Below are positions 1 through 9,287 of a DNA stretch of 32,323 nucleotides, piece after piece. A program made the translations under genes and the position numbers. Under the pieces are notes generated by a model. It searched no databases. It was not told the DNA's origin and saw nothing but the letters and a program-made list of their open reading frames with translations. Every line of letters starts with the position of its first letter. Position 1 is the first letter of the stretch. The DNA lies in the NCBI RefSeq assembly GCF_000003815.2, contig NC_049987.1:22399956-22432278 (forward strand), in the 5' to 3' direction. Source of the stretch: Branchiostoma floridae (lineage: Eukaryota; Chordata; Leptocardii; Amphioxiformes; Branchiostomatidae).

Positions 1-1061
1 CTTAATATCATTATTATCTCATTTGTTACGTTTCCATTACCATCTAACTATCGTCAGCTGGCCGTTAACGTTGTTGGGAGCCAAAAGGATCAATACAAGA
101 AACAAGTGAGTTTGGCGGACAGATAATAACACATAACTTGAATTGAGAGCAAGTTTTCTTGGTCGTAAGTAGTCTTTTCCACTCTCTTTGCAATTGTATA
201 TAAGTAACATCTGTAAGATTATACGTAATTCGGCCTTTTGGCTGGTAGGTATTTCCAATGAACCAATAATCTTCATCATCATCACCATGGCATCTCTCAC
301 ATAAAGCTGCATGCAATAATGCCATACACTAGGCCAGTTGCGCCCCCCTCCCCACTCTGTTCTGCAATCAAACGCCTCGTCGGTCGGAGGCGCTTCAGCA
401 GCCAGCCTTCAGCGACGCCTTCCGGAAAGAAGCCGCACTGCAGCATCCTGTCACTATATGGCAAGTATATATCAGGGATAGCAGAAGAGTAAAATATATT
501 TGACTTTGACCTTGACCTTGTGTGAACCGTGTAACGAATGGGAATGGAGAGAGATCGAAAATTCCCAGGGGTCTGAGAATAGCTCTCTTCTCGAAACGTC
601 TATTCATTATTGTCAGAAAAGAGAGAATGATCAAGGAAAACGTTTCTCTTCTCCCCATTGATATACGCATGAGCTTTCATTTAAAACCTGGTAACTCTAT
701 ATCTTCGTTTAGTCGCAGAAAAAATACAGCGAATGCCGCTGTCTGAAAAGACTGAACGTTTCCAAATATCATCCAATTACTTATGAATGAGTATTTCATA
801 CCGCGCGTTCATTACGAGTGCCAAGATGTACGTTGAGCTTTCGAGTAGTTTGCAAATTCTGAATCTATGGGGAAATATATCAAGGTTCAGGATGTTCAGA
901 AGATTGATACCAGATGCGATAACTTCATTCTGAGGCGCTCGGCATCCAGGTGAAACGTATATTTCATCAGATGATTCAAATGGGAGCCAAAGTCGAACCA
1001 ATCAATCCACGCTCTGTCTGCAGCTGGCGGTACCTGGGGTAGGTCTGAAGATTGGGAAGAC
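1..1061. other. No recognisable gene; AT-rich flank
   Basis: Several overlapping minus-strand frames of about 75-90 codons are open here, but none shows a domain I recognise, and frames on both strands overlap freely, as expected of non-coding DNA. One minus-strand frame (65-325) has an acidic run and an unremarkable composition; it could be an exon remnant but nothing supports that. A small hairpin, CGCCTC paired with GAGGCG, lies at 373-392. Confidence 0.5.
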
Positions 1062-1612
1062 TTAAGGTGCGCCCTCACTGTAGTCTCTACCAGACTCTGG
1101 GTAGCTGGGAAACCGTAGAAATGGAACAATAGAGGTCTAACGGACTCCGGGTCGCTGGAAAACCGTAGAAATGGAACAAATAGAGGTCTACCAGACTCCG
1201 GGTCGCTGGAAAACCGTAGAAATGGAACAAATAGAGGTCTACCAGACTCCAGGTCGCTGGAAAACCGTAGAAATGGAACAAATAGAGGAGTAGCGGATAG
1301 GGAACAGCGCGCGACCTCTATTTTCTGGGAGGCGATAATCCACACTATGTATAAGTAGGCAAATATATCCACGAATGTTTATACCATAGAACCAATAGTG
1401 TAAATGACAAGCTAGACCCTATATGTTGATTTATTCATATCTATAGATATCCATATATGTGTGTTTAGTTGTACTGTAAGTAGCTGTTATACATGTAGAC
1501 CTTAGCCGCTGTGCTTTTTGTCGAGTCAATAAAGATTATTACTGATTTGTTCCATTTCTACGGTTTTCCAGCGACCCGGAGTCTGGAAGAGACTACTCTT
1601 ACTGCACTTGCT
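1062..1612. mobile_element. Non-autonomous TTAA-type element with 51-bp subterminal units
   Basis: A TTAA at 1062-1065 is followed by GGTGCGCCCTCACTG and then four direct copies of a 51-bp unit. An inverted copy of the same unit lies at 1545-1590, followed by an outward copy of the terminal sequence (reading GACTAC...ACTGCACTTG). The result is an element with long imperfect inverted arms and about 260 bp of unique AT-rich centre. A diverged copy of the unit next to another TTAA terminus at 7063-7164 supports a real family. No transposase is encoded. The right boundary is uncertain because no clean TTAA is seen there. TTAA targets are typical of Kolobok and piggyBac type transposases; the superfamily assignment is inference. 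Confidence 0.6.
1083..1287. repeat. 51-bp tandem repeat, four copies
   Basis: Copies lie at about 1083-1134, 1135-1185, 1186-1236 and 1237-1287. Each carries the core GGTCGCTGGAAAACCGTAG, with a few substitutions in the first two copies. Because 51 is a multiple of three, reading frames stay open through the array and give an artificial 17-residue peptide repeat on the minus strand. The copies directly abut with no spacers, so this is not a CRISPR array. Confidence 0.9.
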
Positions 1613-2381
1613 AGCTCGATCTCAACTTTCAAAAGACTTTTGTCACGGTAGCGATCCACGAACGAGTATGGAATTAACGAGCTAATGAACATTATTTGTT
1701 TTCATTATCATTATTCATTTATTCATTTATGTATGTAGCATTCCTTTATTCTCTGTATTATCACTAGACACGCTGTGTTAAACATTATTACTGCATTTGG
1801 CCTCTGATACTCCTCCCAACTCGACCTCCACAAAAATCGGTTATTACGGTTATTAATACGTTACCAATGTCAGGTTTCATATTTGCGGTAGTTAGGAACG
1901 TGACCAACTCTTCATGCTAACAAACATATAGTTGCTGACACTTAAAAACGTTTCTTACCACACGGCTCACACATAAATCCATTCATCCATCTTCCCATTC
2001 ATCCTTGTATTTCAGAAGGATTTCGCCGGTTGTATCCGTCAGATAGGCAGGGATCATACATACAAACAAGCGATGCGTGCAGAGGCTTATACTGATCCCA
2101 CACGTCCGAACAACATCGTCACTCATAATCTATGTATCAGTTTCGCACAGCCGTGAAGAAAGGATCACTGCTGGCCGGTAAGACCCGCCGGCAGGTCACT
2201 TCAGCTTTTAGTCTTTCGCTAAATGCTTTCTTTTCTACAAGGAGGGTATCTGGAGAAGTATAGATAAAATTAGGTACACTAATGCATATGTTAAGTTATT
2301 TTAAAAATGTTTCTAATGTTTAAGTCATATTTTGTATTAATGCATGTATCGTTAGTGAATACCCATTGACTGAACATTTAT
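1613..2381. other. No gene seen
   Basis: This stretch has short ATTTATTCATT repeats around 1715 and a GC-rich imperfect hairpin near 2172-2195 (GCTGGCCGG facing CCGGCAG). I see no open frame with coding character and no recognisable element. Confidence 0.5.
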
Positions 2382-2534
2382 TGGTCGGTCGGTCGGTCGG
2401 TCGGTCGGTCGGTAGGTCGGTCGGTTGGTTGGTTGGTTGGTTGGTTGGTTGGTTGGTTGGTTGGTTGGTTGGTTGGTTGCTTGCTCGGTCGGTTGATTGG
2501 TTGATTTTTAATTGATTGATTGATTGATTGATTG
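2382..2534. repeat. Compound tetranucleotide microsatellite (GGTC)n-(GGTT)n-(GATT)n
   Basis: A run of GGTC units passes into about 17 GGTT units and, after a short interruption, into GATT units. The order of unit types suggests point mutation within an expanding array followed by local spread. It contains no gene. Confidence 0.95.
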
Positions 2535-2779
2535 GCCGGTTCCTAGGTTCTTTGTTTGTTGGGGGTTAAAAAAGAGAGCCACCGGCCAGTCCCCTGAGCC
2601 TGCCTGCAGATCGAGCTCGCTCTAGGGGTCGGTTCGTTTTCCGCGTATCGTGATTAGATAACTTTCTGTCTTACCAAAAATGTATTTCTATGACGTGCCT
2701 TGACTCCCTGTCTTTAATACTAGACGTAGTTGCGCACTCGCTGCAAGATAAATTAGATTTGTATGACAAAATCAGGCAA

Positions 2780-2930
2780 AACGTATATATATAACTGAAT
2801 AGACAGCAAAATACACAAAGCGCAACAAGATTTGCGTTTTATCTGTAAACTTCGTTGAGCGCTCTGTCAAATTGCTCGGTCACAGCATGGACCCCGCCAT
2901 TGAGTCCTGTTAACGTTGGAACACCGAAGG
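2780..2930 (+). repeat. Dispersed core repeat, copy 1
   Basis: GACAGCAAAATACACAAAG at 2802-2820 is followed, after about 40 bp, by GAGCGCTCTGTCAAATT at 2857-2873. The same pair of motifs with similar spacing recurs at 29345-29410 and 29510-29580 on the plus strand and at 8312-8395 on the minus strand. This marks a dispersed element, probably the core of a MITE family. No terminal repeats were found at this copy. Confidence 0.55.
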
Positions 2931-3630
2931 CACAGTGATAATGTTTGAAGATCGTCGTGTCAGTTTCTCACATCGCTCTTTTTTAAAAATTGAGTGTATA
3001 ACTAACACTTCTTGCGTGTTTTGTTATAAATTGTACACACAGCAACAACGTTGGTAGTGATGTGCTAGGAATCATGCATTTGAAGGCGAAATGATGTATT
3101 CTTCAGAAATCTTGGTGCCGCAGCTAGTCGTTATTTTGTGAGTATACGACATCTGGAGATCCACAAATCTTCATCTAAGGCTTCGTGTCCATATCTGTGC
3201 TCTATAAACCAATCGGGGAGACGCTCCCCCAGGATAACCAGACGTACGGAGACAAAAATTCAAGGCGACGAACTTCTCTTCCAATTAATCACACAGCAGC
3301 TTGAATCCTCGGTGTAACTAGCCCCTGACGGGTTGTATTTTACGTATAATTGAGAATCCATCGTCCTTATTAAGTTTGTTATGTTTCGTGGACTACACAT
3401 CACTCTGCCTATAACCATTACGAAGTAGAGAAAAGCTGCACATCTGCTATACTTAATAAGAAAAATGAATTGTTTTCCAACCCAAGAAAGTTTACTCTCT
3501 AGAATCCTATACCAAATCTCTCGGTATTCTTCAGCTATATGTGACGTCACCACTGGGTCAAAGTTCGTCAGAAGTCGGTATCATCCCTCGTCCTGCCTTG
3601 AGAGAAGGCTTCACAACCTCGGTGCTGCTC
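2931..3630. other. No recognised gene; minus-strand open frame of 97 codons
   Basis: A minus-strand frame (3260-3553) is open for 97 codons but resembles no family I know, has no clear splice context and overlaps plus-strand open frames. I treat it as chance or an old remnant. The sequence runs directly into the 5' breakpoint of the LINE at about 3631. Confidence 0.4.
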
Positions 3631-4704
3631 CATCCACACTTCCGTCTACTTAAGAAATTAGAATACTATGGTATAAGGGGCAAGAACTTCATATGGATGA
3701 AAAACTGGCTTCTTAACAGACAACAGCAAGTGGTTGTGGATGGGGAGAGATCGACCAGTGCCAAGGTCAAGTCAGGGGTGCCGCAGGGGACAGTACTGGG
3801 CCCCCTTCTATTCTTATTATACATCAATGACATCGATAAAAATATCTCCTCCCAACTCCGACTTTTTGCTGACGATTGTCTAATCTACCATCCCATACAA
3901 ACAGAACAGGACCAGCTAGACCTACAAAAAGACCTAGACACACTTACTGAATGGTCCAACACATGGCAACTCAAGTTCAATGCGAAAAAGTGCTGTATTA
4001 TCCATGTTCACAAATCCAAACGCTCACCACAATTCATGTACACAATGTCTGCAGAACCGCTTGAGGTCAGCGCCCACCACCCCTACCTGGGGATCATCTT
4101 ATCACAGGACCTCAAGTGGTCAACACACATCAACTCTGTCACAGCCAAGGCCAACAGTACACTGGGATTCCTACGAAGAAACATAAGGGGGGCTACCAAA
4201 GAGGTAAGGGCCAAAGCTTACACATCCTTAGTTAGACCCAAACTTGAGTACGCATCCACCATATGGGACCCACAGAAGCGTCAATATGCCAATTCAAATG
4301 TACTTATAGATAAAATAGAATCTGTACAAAAACGAGCTGCCAGGTTTGTCTTTAACGACTACAGGAACACCACCAGCGTGTCATACCTGCAGAACAAACT
4401 GGGCTGGCCGACCCTGCAAGAAAGGAGGAGTCAGGCTCGCCTGGTGTTGTTCTATAAGGCCTTTCACGGACTGGTATCCATACCCTTACACCATTACATC
4501 TCTAGGAATACAAACCCCACCAGAGGACACCCACTACGCTTTAACACGCTCTCCTGCAGGACCGAAATTTACAGAAACAGCTACCTCCCAACAACAGTAA
4601 GTGCCTGGAATAAGTTACCATCACATATTGTTTCGGCTCCAACACTTGCTAGTTTTAAGTTGGGGTTGGTCCAACAAATGGGCCACCCCAACTCCCAGAT
4701 GTAA
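3541..4704 (+). CDS. LINE reverse transcriptase, C-terminal part of ORF2
   Basis: The frame is open for 387 codons, but only residues from about 31 onward look like retrotransposon protein; the first 30 are flanking DNA read in frame, so the apparent start is not a real start. Seen in order: the fingers segment LLKKLEYYGIRG (36-47); SGVPQG (78-83); the palm catalytic box FADD (109-112), where many relatives have YADD; YLGI (162-165), the segment after the palm; and the C-terminal blocks VQKRAARFV (272-280) and SAWNKLP (334-340), typical of the CR1/Jockey group. In an intact element this enzyme copies its own RNA at a nicked target site. The frame has no stop or frameshift over about 1.07 kb, which suggests a fairly young insertion. 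The endonuclease domain is missing, so no activity is expected. Confidence 0.9.
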   Translation: MTSPLGQSSSEVGIIPRPALREGFTTSVLLHPHFRLLKKLEYYGIRGKNFIWMKNWLLNRQQQVVVDGERSTSAKVKSGVPQGTVLGPLLFLLYINDIDKNISSQLRLFADDCLIYHPIQTEQDQLDLQKDLDTLTEWSNTWQLKFNAKKCCIIHVHKSKRSPQFMYTMSAEPLEVSAHHPYLGIILSQDLKWSTHINSVTAKANSTLGFLRRNIRGATKEVRAKAYTSLVRPKLEYASTIWDPQKRQYANSNVLIDKIESVQKRAARFVFNDYRNTTSVSYLQNKLGWPTLQERRSQARLVLFYKAFHGLVSIPLHHYISRNTNPTRGHPLRFNTLSCRTEIYRNSYLPTTVSAWNKLPSHIVSAPTLASFKLGLVQQMGHPNSQM

Positions 4705-4880
4705 ATCGGGATTTCCTGCGGCCATGTACATAGTCACACACGTCTTTTTTTGTTTTTGGTTTCTGCACGTTGCACTTTATTTTTCCTCACGCCACCGGCC
4801 GCACGGACCTGCACCTCACCTGGATGTGATGCTCTAATTAAGGGCTTTGTCCAGTACCCTATTGAGATTGAGATTGAGAT
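3631..4880 (+). mobile_element. 5'-truncated non-LTR retrotransposon (CR1/Jockey group LINE)
   Basis: This is the 3' portion of a LINE: part of the reverse transcriptase fingers, the palm and thumb, a C-terminal region, a 3' untranslated region of about 155 bp, and a terminal simple repeat of ATTGAG units at 4861-4880. Similarity to a reverse transcriptase begins near 3631 in the middle of the fingers, so the copy is 5'-truncated, the usual product of incomplete target-primed reverse transcription. Upstream endonuclease and ORF1 are absent. Such a copy cannot move on its own. Target-site duplications were not identified. Confidence 0.9.
4861..4880 (+). repeat. LINE 3' tail, (ATTGAG)3
   Basis: Three perfect ATTGAG units end the element. 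Short tandem tails of this kind, in place of poly(A), are a feature of CR1-like elements. Confidence 0.8.
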
Positions 4881-5548
4881 CTGATCTGTCCCCGTACTCA
4901 TTCCTCTCATAACGTATTAGAAAATTATGGTGAGTGAAAGTTCTTGGAGAACAGTTTATTTTTGTCATGATGTAATTTACCAACTCAGATGAACTCTCTA
5001 CACTTTTCCTACGATTGAAACTACTTGAAATCAACTCAGTTGTTCATAAAAATCTGCACAAACAAATTGACATATTTCAATCTCAAGAGGATATATGCAT
5101 TTACCTTTGAGCCAAATTTCAACTCATTCGATGAAAAAAATGAGCCTGTTATAAAACGAATGTCATTACTTTTACAAGGACCCTCGTAAGCACATATGGC
5201 AGTTACATTTATAGAATAGATGAATTGACGCCCTTAAGACACAGATGTGTTCAAATCTACAGGTATCTAATTGCACTTCCTGATTCCAACACTTTATAGG
5301 TAGGACCATAAAATGCTAAGTCCATGGGATATGTACGCATTTCCTGTCATGTCACTATATTGGTTATACATGAACAAGTTGTCATAAATTTCCACAGAAA
5401 TTGATATAAGTTATTGTTTGGTTTTACGAAGGAGCAAGGCAGCCTATTCTGACGATATATCACTCGAGCCGATGGCATCAGTCTTTTCCTCCAGCTAACA
5501 TAATGTATTACTCAGAAACTCGACTTCGCTAGAAGCCCCACTTACGCA
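4881..5548. other. No gene seen
   Basis: This is AT-rich sequence with stops in all frames at normal density. No repeat or domain was recognised. Confidence 0.5.
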
Positions 5549-5724
5549 AGGGTCACTTTTCCAATCCGGGACTGGGTCAGGTACGGGTAGTTTGGATAAA
5601 ACTTATAATATGAAGAAAATCAAACGCTCCAATGGCATAAATTGTGCTTACATATTGATATAAACCTGAATTCTTCTATTCTACGAGCAGCCAGATTGGG
5701 TACCCGAGTGGAAAATGTGACCCT
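5549..5724. mobile_element. Short MITE with AGGGTCAC termini
   Basis: The left end reads AGGGTCACTTTTCCAATC and the right end, read on the other strand, AGGGTCACATTTTCCACTC, so the inverted repeats match over about 20 bp with one gap. The 176-bp element has an AT-rich centre with no coding capacity. A GCA appears on both outer edges, but a target duplication is not certain. It would depend on a transposase encoded elsewhere. Confidence 0.6.
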
Positions 5725-5929
5725 AGCATTTTTAAAAGCTACCGCCCGAGAAAAACGACTGAAGAAAGGTTAACTTGATCAACCTACCAAAGGCAGGAAC
5801 GCAGCCGCGGATGTTTCTTCATTGTGTCTATTTACAGAATAAGCTTGAATCCAATCCCGATATGCCCTACTTTTTGCAATGCAGTTAATCCTGTCGCGTA
5901 TGGGACTAAATCAGAGCCCTCAGGCGTAT

Positions 5930-6011
5930 CAGATGCAGGAATTGAGCTGGATTGGACGTATTGAAATGTAGAAAAAATCGTTACCTTGACATATTGCGTG
6001 ATGACCTATAT
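5930..6011 (+). repeat. Older dispersed repeat, left half (interrupted)
   Basis: GAGCTGGATTGGACGTATTG and the following sequence through GCGTGATGACCTATAT match the uninterrupted copy at about 8179-8245. The match resumes at 6975 on the far side of the inserted element, so one original repeat has been split. Confidence 0.7.
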
Positions 6012-6974
6012 TCCTCAAACACCCGAGTGGGGTCCATTTGGACCCCAGGCGTACATTTTGAAGTGCCATTTGAACATTTTTAATCTGAAGAAAAAATCCT
6101 TCCGTGACTTTGTCAGTCAATATGTCTTATACCTTCTCCTAAGTTTTCGCAAAGATTGGTACAATTATGTGGAAATTATAACGAAAGTTTGTGTTCAGTC
6201 CCTCTGGGGTCCAAACGGACCCCAGCAAAAATGTGCAGTTTTTAAAACAAACTTTGGACGCTAACTCCTTAGCCACTTATAGTATGACTACCAGACTTTC
6301 AGACGATAAGCAGAATGTAAACTTGAATCCTCACAAAAATTTCTGTGTTATCAACATGTGATTTGACGACATTATGACGTCATTTACCTAATCAGGGCAG
6401 CCATCTTGGATTTTGACCAATGACGTCATGAAATTAGCATAAATTATAAATTTTAAGTCATGAAAATAACATTGAATTTTATAGAATTTAATTGTTGTCA
6501 GAAAACAGGTGTAGTTTACCAAGAAAACCTTGTTTAAATTGAAATTGTCAAATTTTGGCAAAAATATGCCTGTTAGAATATGGTTGCCATGGCAACCGCC
6601 AAAATTGATAAACTTGCTTTATTGATCAAGAACTTTTGCGAACAATATTTTGTGATAAATTACCAAGTTTCGTAGCTTTAGCTCTAGCCGTTCATGAGTT
6701 ATGCGACATAAATGTTGCTGGGGGCCTCAAAATTCCCCTATCTGGTCGGAATAGGTTTAGTGCAAAACGTGGTCCTTCTGAACTTTTGCATAAATTATGA
6801 TAATAAGTCGGAATTAGCAACACTTTAACATCTCAAAATCTTCCTCTTACATTGACGAAGCAATGTATATAAAATGATCGCCGATAAGAAATGGTACTGA
6901 GATTTTATGAACAAAACATTCTGGGGTCCGTTTGGACCCCACTCGGTCGCAAAAAAAGGTCGGGTGCTTGAGGG
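6012..6974. mobile_element. 963-bp non-autonomous inverted-repeat element nested in an older repeat
   Basis: The left end reads CCTCAAACACCCGAG and the right end, on the other strand, CCCTCAAGCACCCGA, so the termini are inverted. Just inside each end lies a GGGGTCC...GGACCCC palindrome (6029-6046 and 6923-6940), with a third at 6205-6222. ATAT flanks both sides (6008-6011 and 6975-6978), possibly a 4-bp target duplication, although the symmetry of the ends makes the exact boundary ambiguous. Matching the flanks to the uninterrupted repeat near 8240 gives the empty site. The interior is AT-rich with no reading frame of note. Confidence 0.75.
6583..6596. promoter_or_regulatory. Perfect X-box-like palindrome
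   Basis: GTTGCCATGGCAAC is a perfect palindrome that fits the RFX-factor X-box consensus (GTNRCC, short gap, RGYAAC). It lies inside a transposable element, so function is unproven. Two TGACGTCA (CRE-like) octamers lie about 160-210 bp upstream, near 6376 and 6421. Confidence 0.4.
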
Positions 6975-7062
6975 ATATTGAAGCGTCCTGTTATGCAGGC
7001 AGCGTTGAGTTTGGCCAAAACTAAGCTAACACGTCTGGCATTTTACTTGTCTATATTTGTCC
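6975..7062 (+). repeat. Older dispersed repeat, right half
   Basis: TTGAAGCGTCCTG, then GCAGG..GTTGAGTTTGGCC and onward, matches 8246-8310. This completes the repeat interrupted by the 963-bp element. Confidence 0.65.
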
Positions 7063-7164
7063 AATTTCTATCATTTTTCCAGCAACCCGTGGAGCCTGGT
7101 ATAGGCTAAGACTTCCATACGGATCTCAAACGGACTTAGATATATACGCACGTGTGAACCCACC
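7063..7164. mobile_element. Right end of a TTAA-type MITE (partial)
   Basis: Read on the minus strand from the TTAA at 7165, the sequence is GGTGGGTTCACACGTGCG, then about 35 bp, then a diverged copy of the 51-bp unit found at 1083-1287. Order and orientation match the left arm of the element at 1066. The other end is missing, so only one terminus survives. Confidence 0.6.
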
Positions 7165-7448
7165 TTAAAGGTGCAGTCACACAAACGTCTATTCAAGCCC
7201 GTATGGGGTACGTTTTGACATTTTCATACGCAGCCGTACGCACACCATACGCATCCATCTGCATCTCAATCGTTTTGTGTCGGCTTTAGGTACGCAGGTA
7301 TACGCACAGTGCAGCTCAGTACGCATGATAGTTTTGGATATGCACAAAACTATCGGCTGCGTATTGATATTTACAGAATTTGAAAGGCACGTCATACGCA
7401 TACGGACTTGAATGTACACGATCGTGTGACAGTAGCAGTGCTCCTTAA
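7165..7448. mobile_element. TTAA-flanked MITE rich in TACGCA
   Basis: TTAA (7165-7168) precedes AGGTGCAGTCACAC, and the right end, read on the other strand from the second TTAA (7445-7448), is GGAGCACTGCTACTGTCACA. The inverted arms continue with ATTCAAGCCCGTATG against ATTCAAGTCCGTATG. The interior carries about seven TACGCA words in a 190-bp stretch, which could be transposase-binding subterminal repeats. It encodes nothing. Confidence 0.7.
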
Positions 7449-7678
7449 GGTGCACTCTCACTGCACTTGCGTCAAGCTTGGGTCACTGCGGGGATCGGAA
7501 GATACTCAACGAATTTCAGAGATAAAGAACGAATTTTCTTATTTTCTCTAATAAGACATACTTTTACATATTACGCAATATGTAGATTATACAAAATCGG
7601 AGAAAATAACCAAACAGTGACGCATTGAACAAACCTCGCAGTGACGCAAGATTGACGCAAGTGCGGTGAGAATGCACC
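7449..7678. mobile_element. TTAA-type MITE, copy 1 of a two-copy family
   Basis: The left arm begins GGTGCACTCTCACTGCAC and the right arm, on the other strand, GGTGCATTCTCACCGCAC; both continue for about 45 bp through TTGCGTCA..CTTG.GTCACTGCG. The left flank is TTAA (7445-7448) and the right flank is a decayed TTTA. The interior shares GATAAAGAACGAATTTTCTT with the copy at 31291-31540, which shows these are one family. Confidence 0.8.
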
Positions 7679-7812
7679 TTTACAGTCACCAGAGCCCTCC
7701 GTAAAGCTGGGAATTGTGACACTACATCGGGATATGTCCGCTAAGATGACGGATGGCCCCAACAAGCTTAGCCACTTTTCTTCAAGGCCAGGTGGCGACA
7801 TGGCGGCCATTC

Positions 7813-8610
7813 TTTTGATCTAGATAATCCATTGGTGTATTCTAATGGTACACGCCATGATATGAAATGGACTGAAATGAAATGAAAGAGTCGCGAATCC
7901 ATTCCCATTGATTGTGTTCACGTCGGGGTCAGTTTGTTTTGCGGGTTTGTTGATTTGAGTCTTTTTTTCATTCTAGTTCATACATTCTAGTTCATAGACT
8001 CCTTTCGGCCACGCACAAATTTAGCTCGATCGGATATGAAAAATTGTGTTCCTTGTTATATTGCTTGATGAGCTATATTGAAGTGCATGTCAGTATAGGG
8101 GAGGGGGGGGGGGGTCAGTATGTTTTGCGGGTTTGTTGATTTGAGTCTTATTTCATTCTAGTTCATACTGCACATGCACACACTGAGCTGGATCGGATAT
8201 ATTGAAAAACATGTGTACCTTTTTATATAGCGTGATGAGCTTTATTGAAGTGTCCTGAAATGCAGGCCTGTTGAGTTTGGCCCAACCTAATCTCACCCAC
8301 ATTTTGATATATGCCCTGAGACTGAGCGATTTGGCAGAGCGGATTTCACACAACTTTTACGCTTTATGTGCTTTGTTGTCTTTTCGGTTATACTTTTGGT
8401 GGCCATGTTTTGATCTAGGATAATCCATTGGTGTATTCTAATGGTACATGCCATGATATGAAATGGGACGAAATGAAATTAAAGGCCGGAGTACATTCCC
8501 ATTGATTGTGTTCACGTCGGGGTCAGTATGTTTTGCGAGTTTGTTGATTTGAGTCTTGCTTCGTTTTAGTTCATACTAACTCAGAACCTTTGGCCACGTT
8601 GATTTGATTG
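7813..8610 (+). repeat. Nested tandem duplication, three partial copies
   Basis: The block beginning TTTTGATCTA..ATAATCCATT occurs at 7813 and 8408 (period 595). Within it, GGGGTCAGT.TGTTTTGCG occurs at 7925, 8111 and 8519 (periods 186 and 408). The middle copy carries extra sequence (8179-8405) that includes the dispersed repeat also split around 6.0-7.0 kb. A run of about 13 G ends at 8114, at the junction between the first and second copies. No coding capacity is seen. Confidence 0.75.
8312..8395 (-). repeat. Dispersed core repeat, copy 2
   Basis: Read on the minus strand, this has AAAAGACAACAAAGCACA, then AAAGCGTAA, then CCGCTCTGCCAAATCGCTC, matching the core at 2802-2880 and the two copies near 29.4 kb. 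Confidence 0.55.
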
Positions 8611-9287
8611 CATGGATGACATATATAAATGCTATCTGCGCACGCATCAATTTTCAGGACCCCACCCCCCACAACAAAGTTTTCAAAGATACTGTAAATC
8701 GTACAGAGAAGCTGCAAAGTGAGCTGTAGATGGCAAAAAGATATCAGTTAACGCGCACCTATATCATAGAATGCTACGTCAATTCCAAAGTCAAAGAAGA
8801 ACAAAAATGAAGAATCTATTCTAAGATACTCTGTGTGTTCGGTCAATGGTTCGACCTTCCGTACCACTGATTTTAAAAATGTTTCTATTCGCACGCTCGC
8901 ATCCGTTTTGGGCTTCCCATGACCAGAGGATGCTATCTATATATTCAATTGAATCAACTTGTCTTTATTTACTAATACTGGTACAAGCTTAAGTCGTAGA
9001 GATGAAAAACGACCACATGAAGCTTAACTCATTCATCCCGAAGTAAGAGACACGTGCACGGTATAGAGTAAAACAGACACAGAACATATATAGCATTCTT
9101 TGTTTAATATGCAACCCTATTTTTCTTTCCTGTACACTATTTCTTTTCTACAGACATCTGCTGCCTTCAAAAGAAAAGTTCTGAGTCAGTATTATACACT
9201 GATGAAGTGTACAAATGCCACGATGTACCCCTGAGGGCCATGAGGGATTATCTGGGAAGTTCTACTGGTCTTACGGAGAGGCAAAAT
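8611..9287. other. No gene seen; runs into assembly gap
   Basis: I see no recognisable element or coding frame. The long open frames that appear to cross 9288 are produced by the undetermined bases. Confidence 0.5.

Noticed and set aside
1083-1287. CRISPR-like direct repeats
   Set aside because: The units abut without spacers and lie in an animal-type transposon; no cas genes are present.
896-1372. 158-residue minus-strand frame with a 17-residue repeat
   Set aside because: The repeat is the 51-bp DNA unit read in phase; shifted frames show the same periodicity, so this is a DNA repeat, not a repeat protein.
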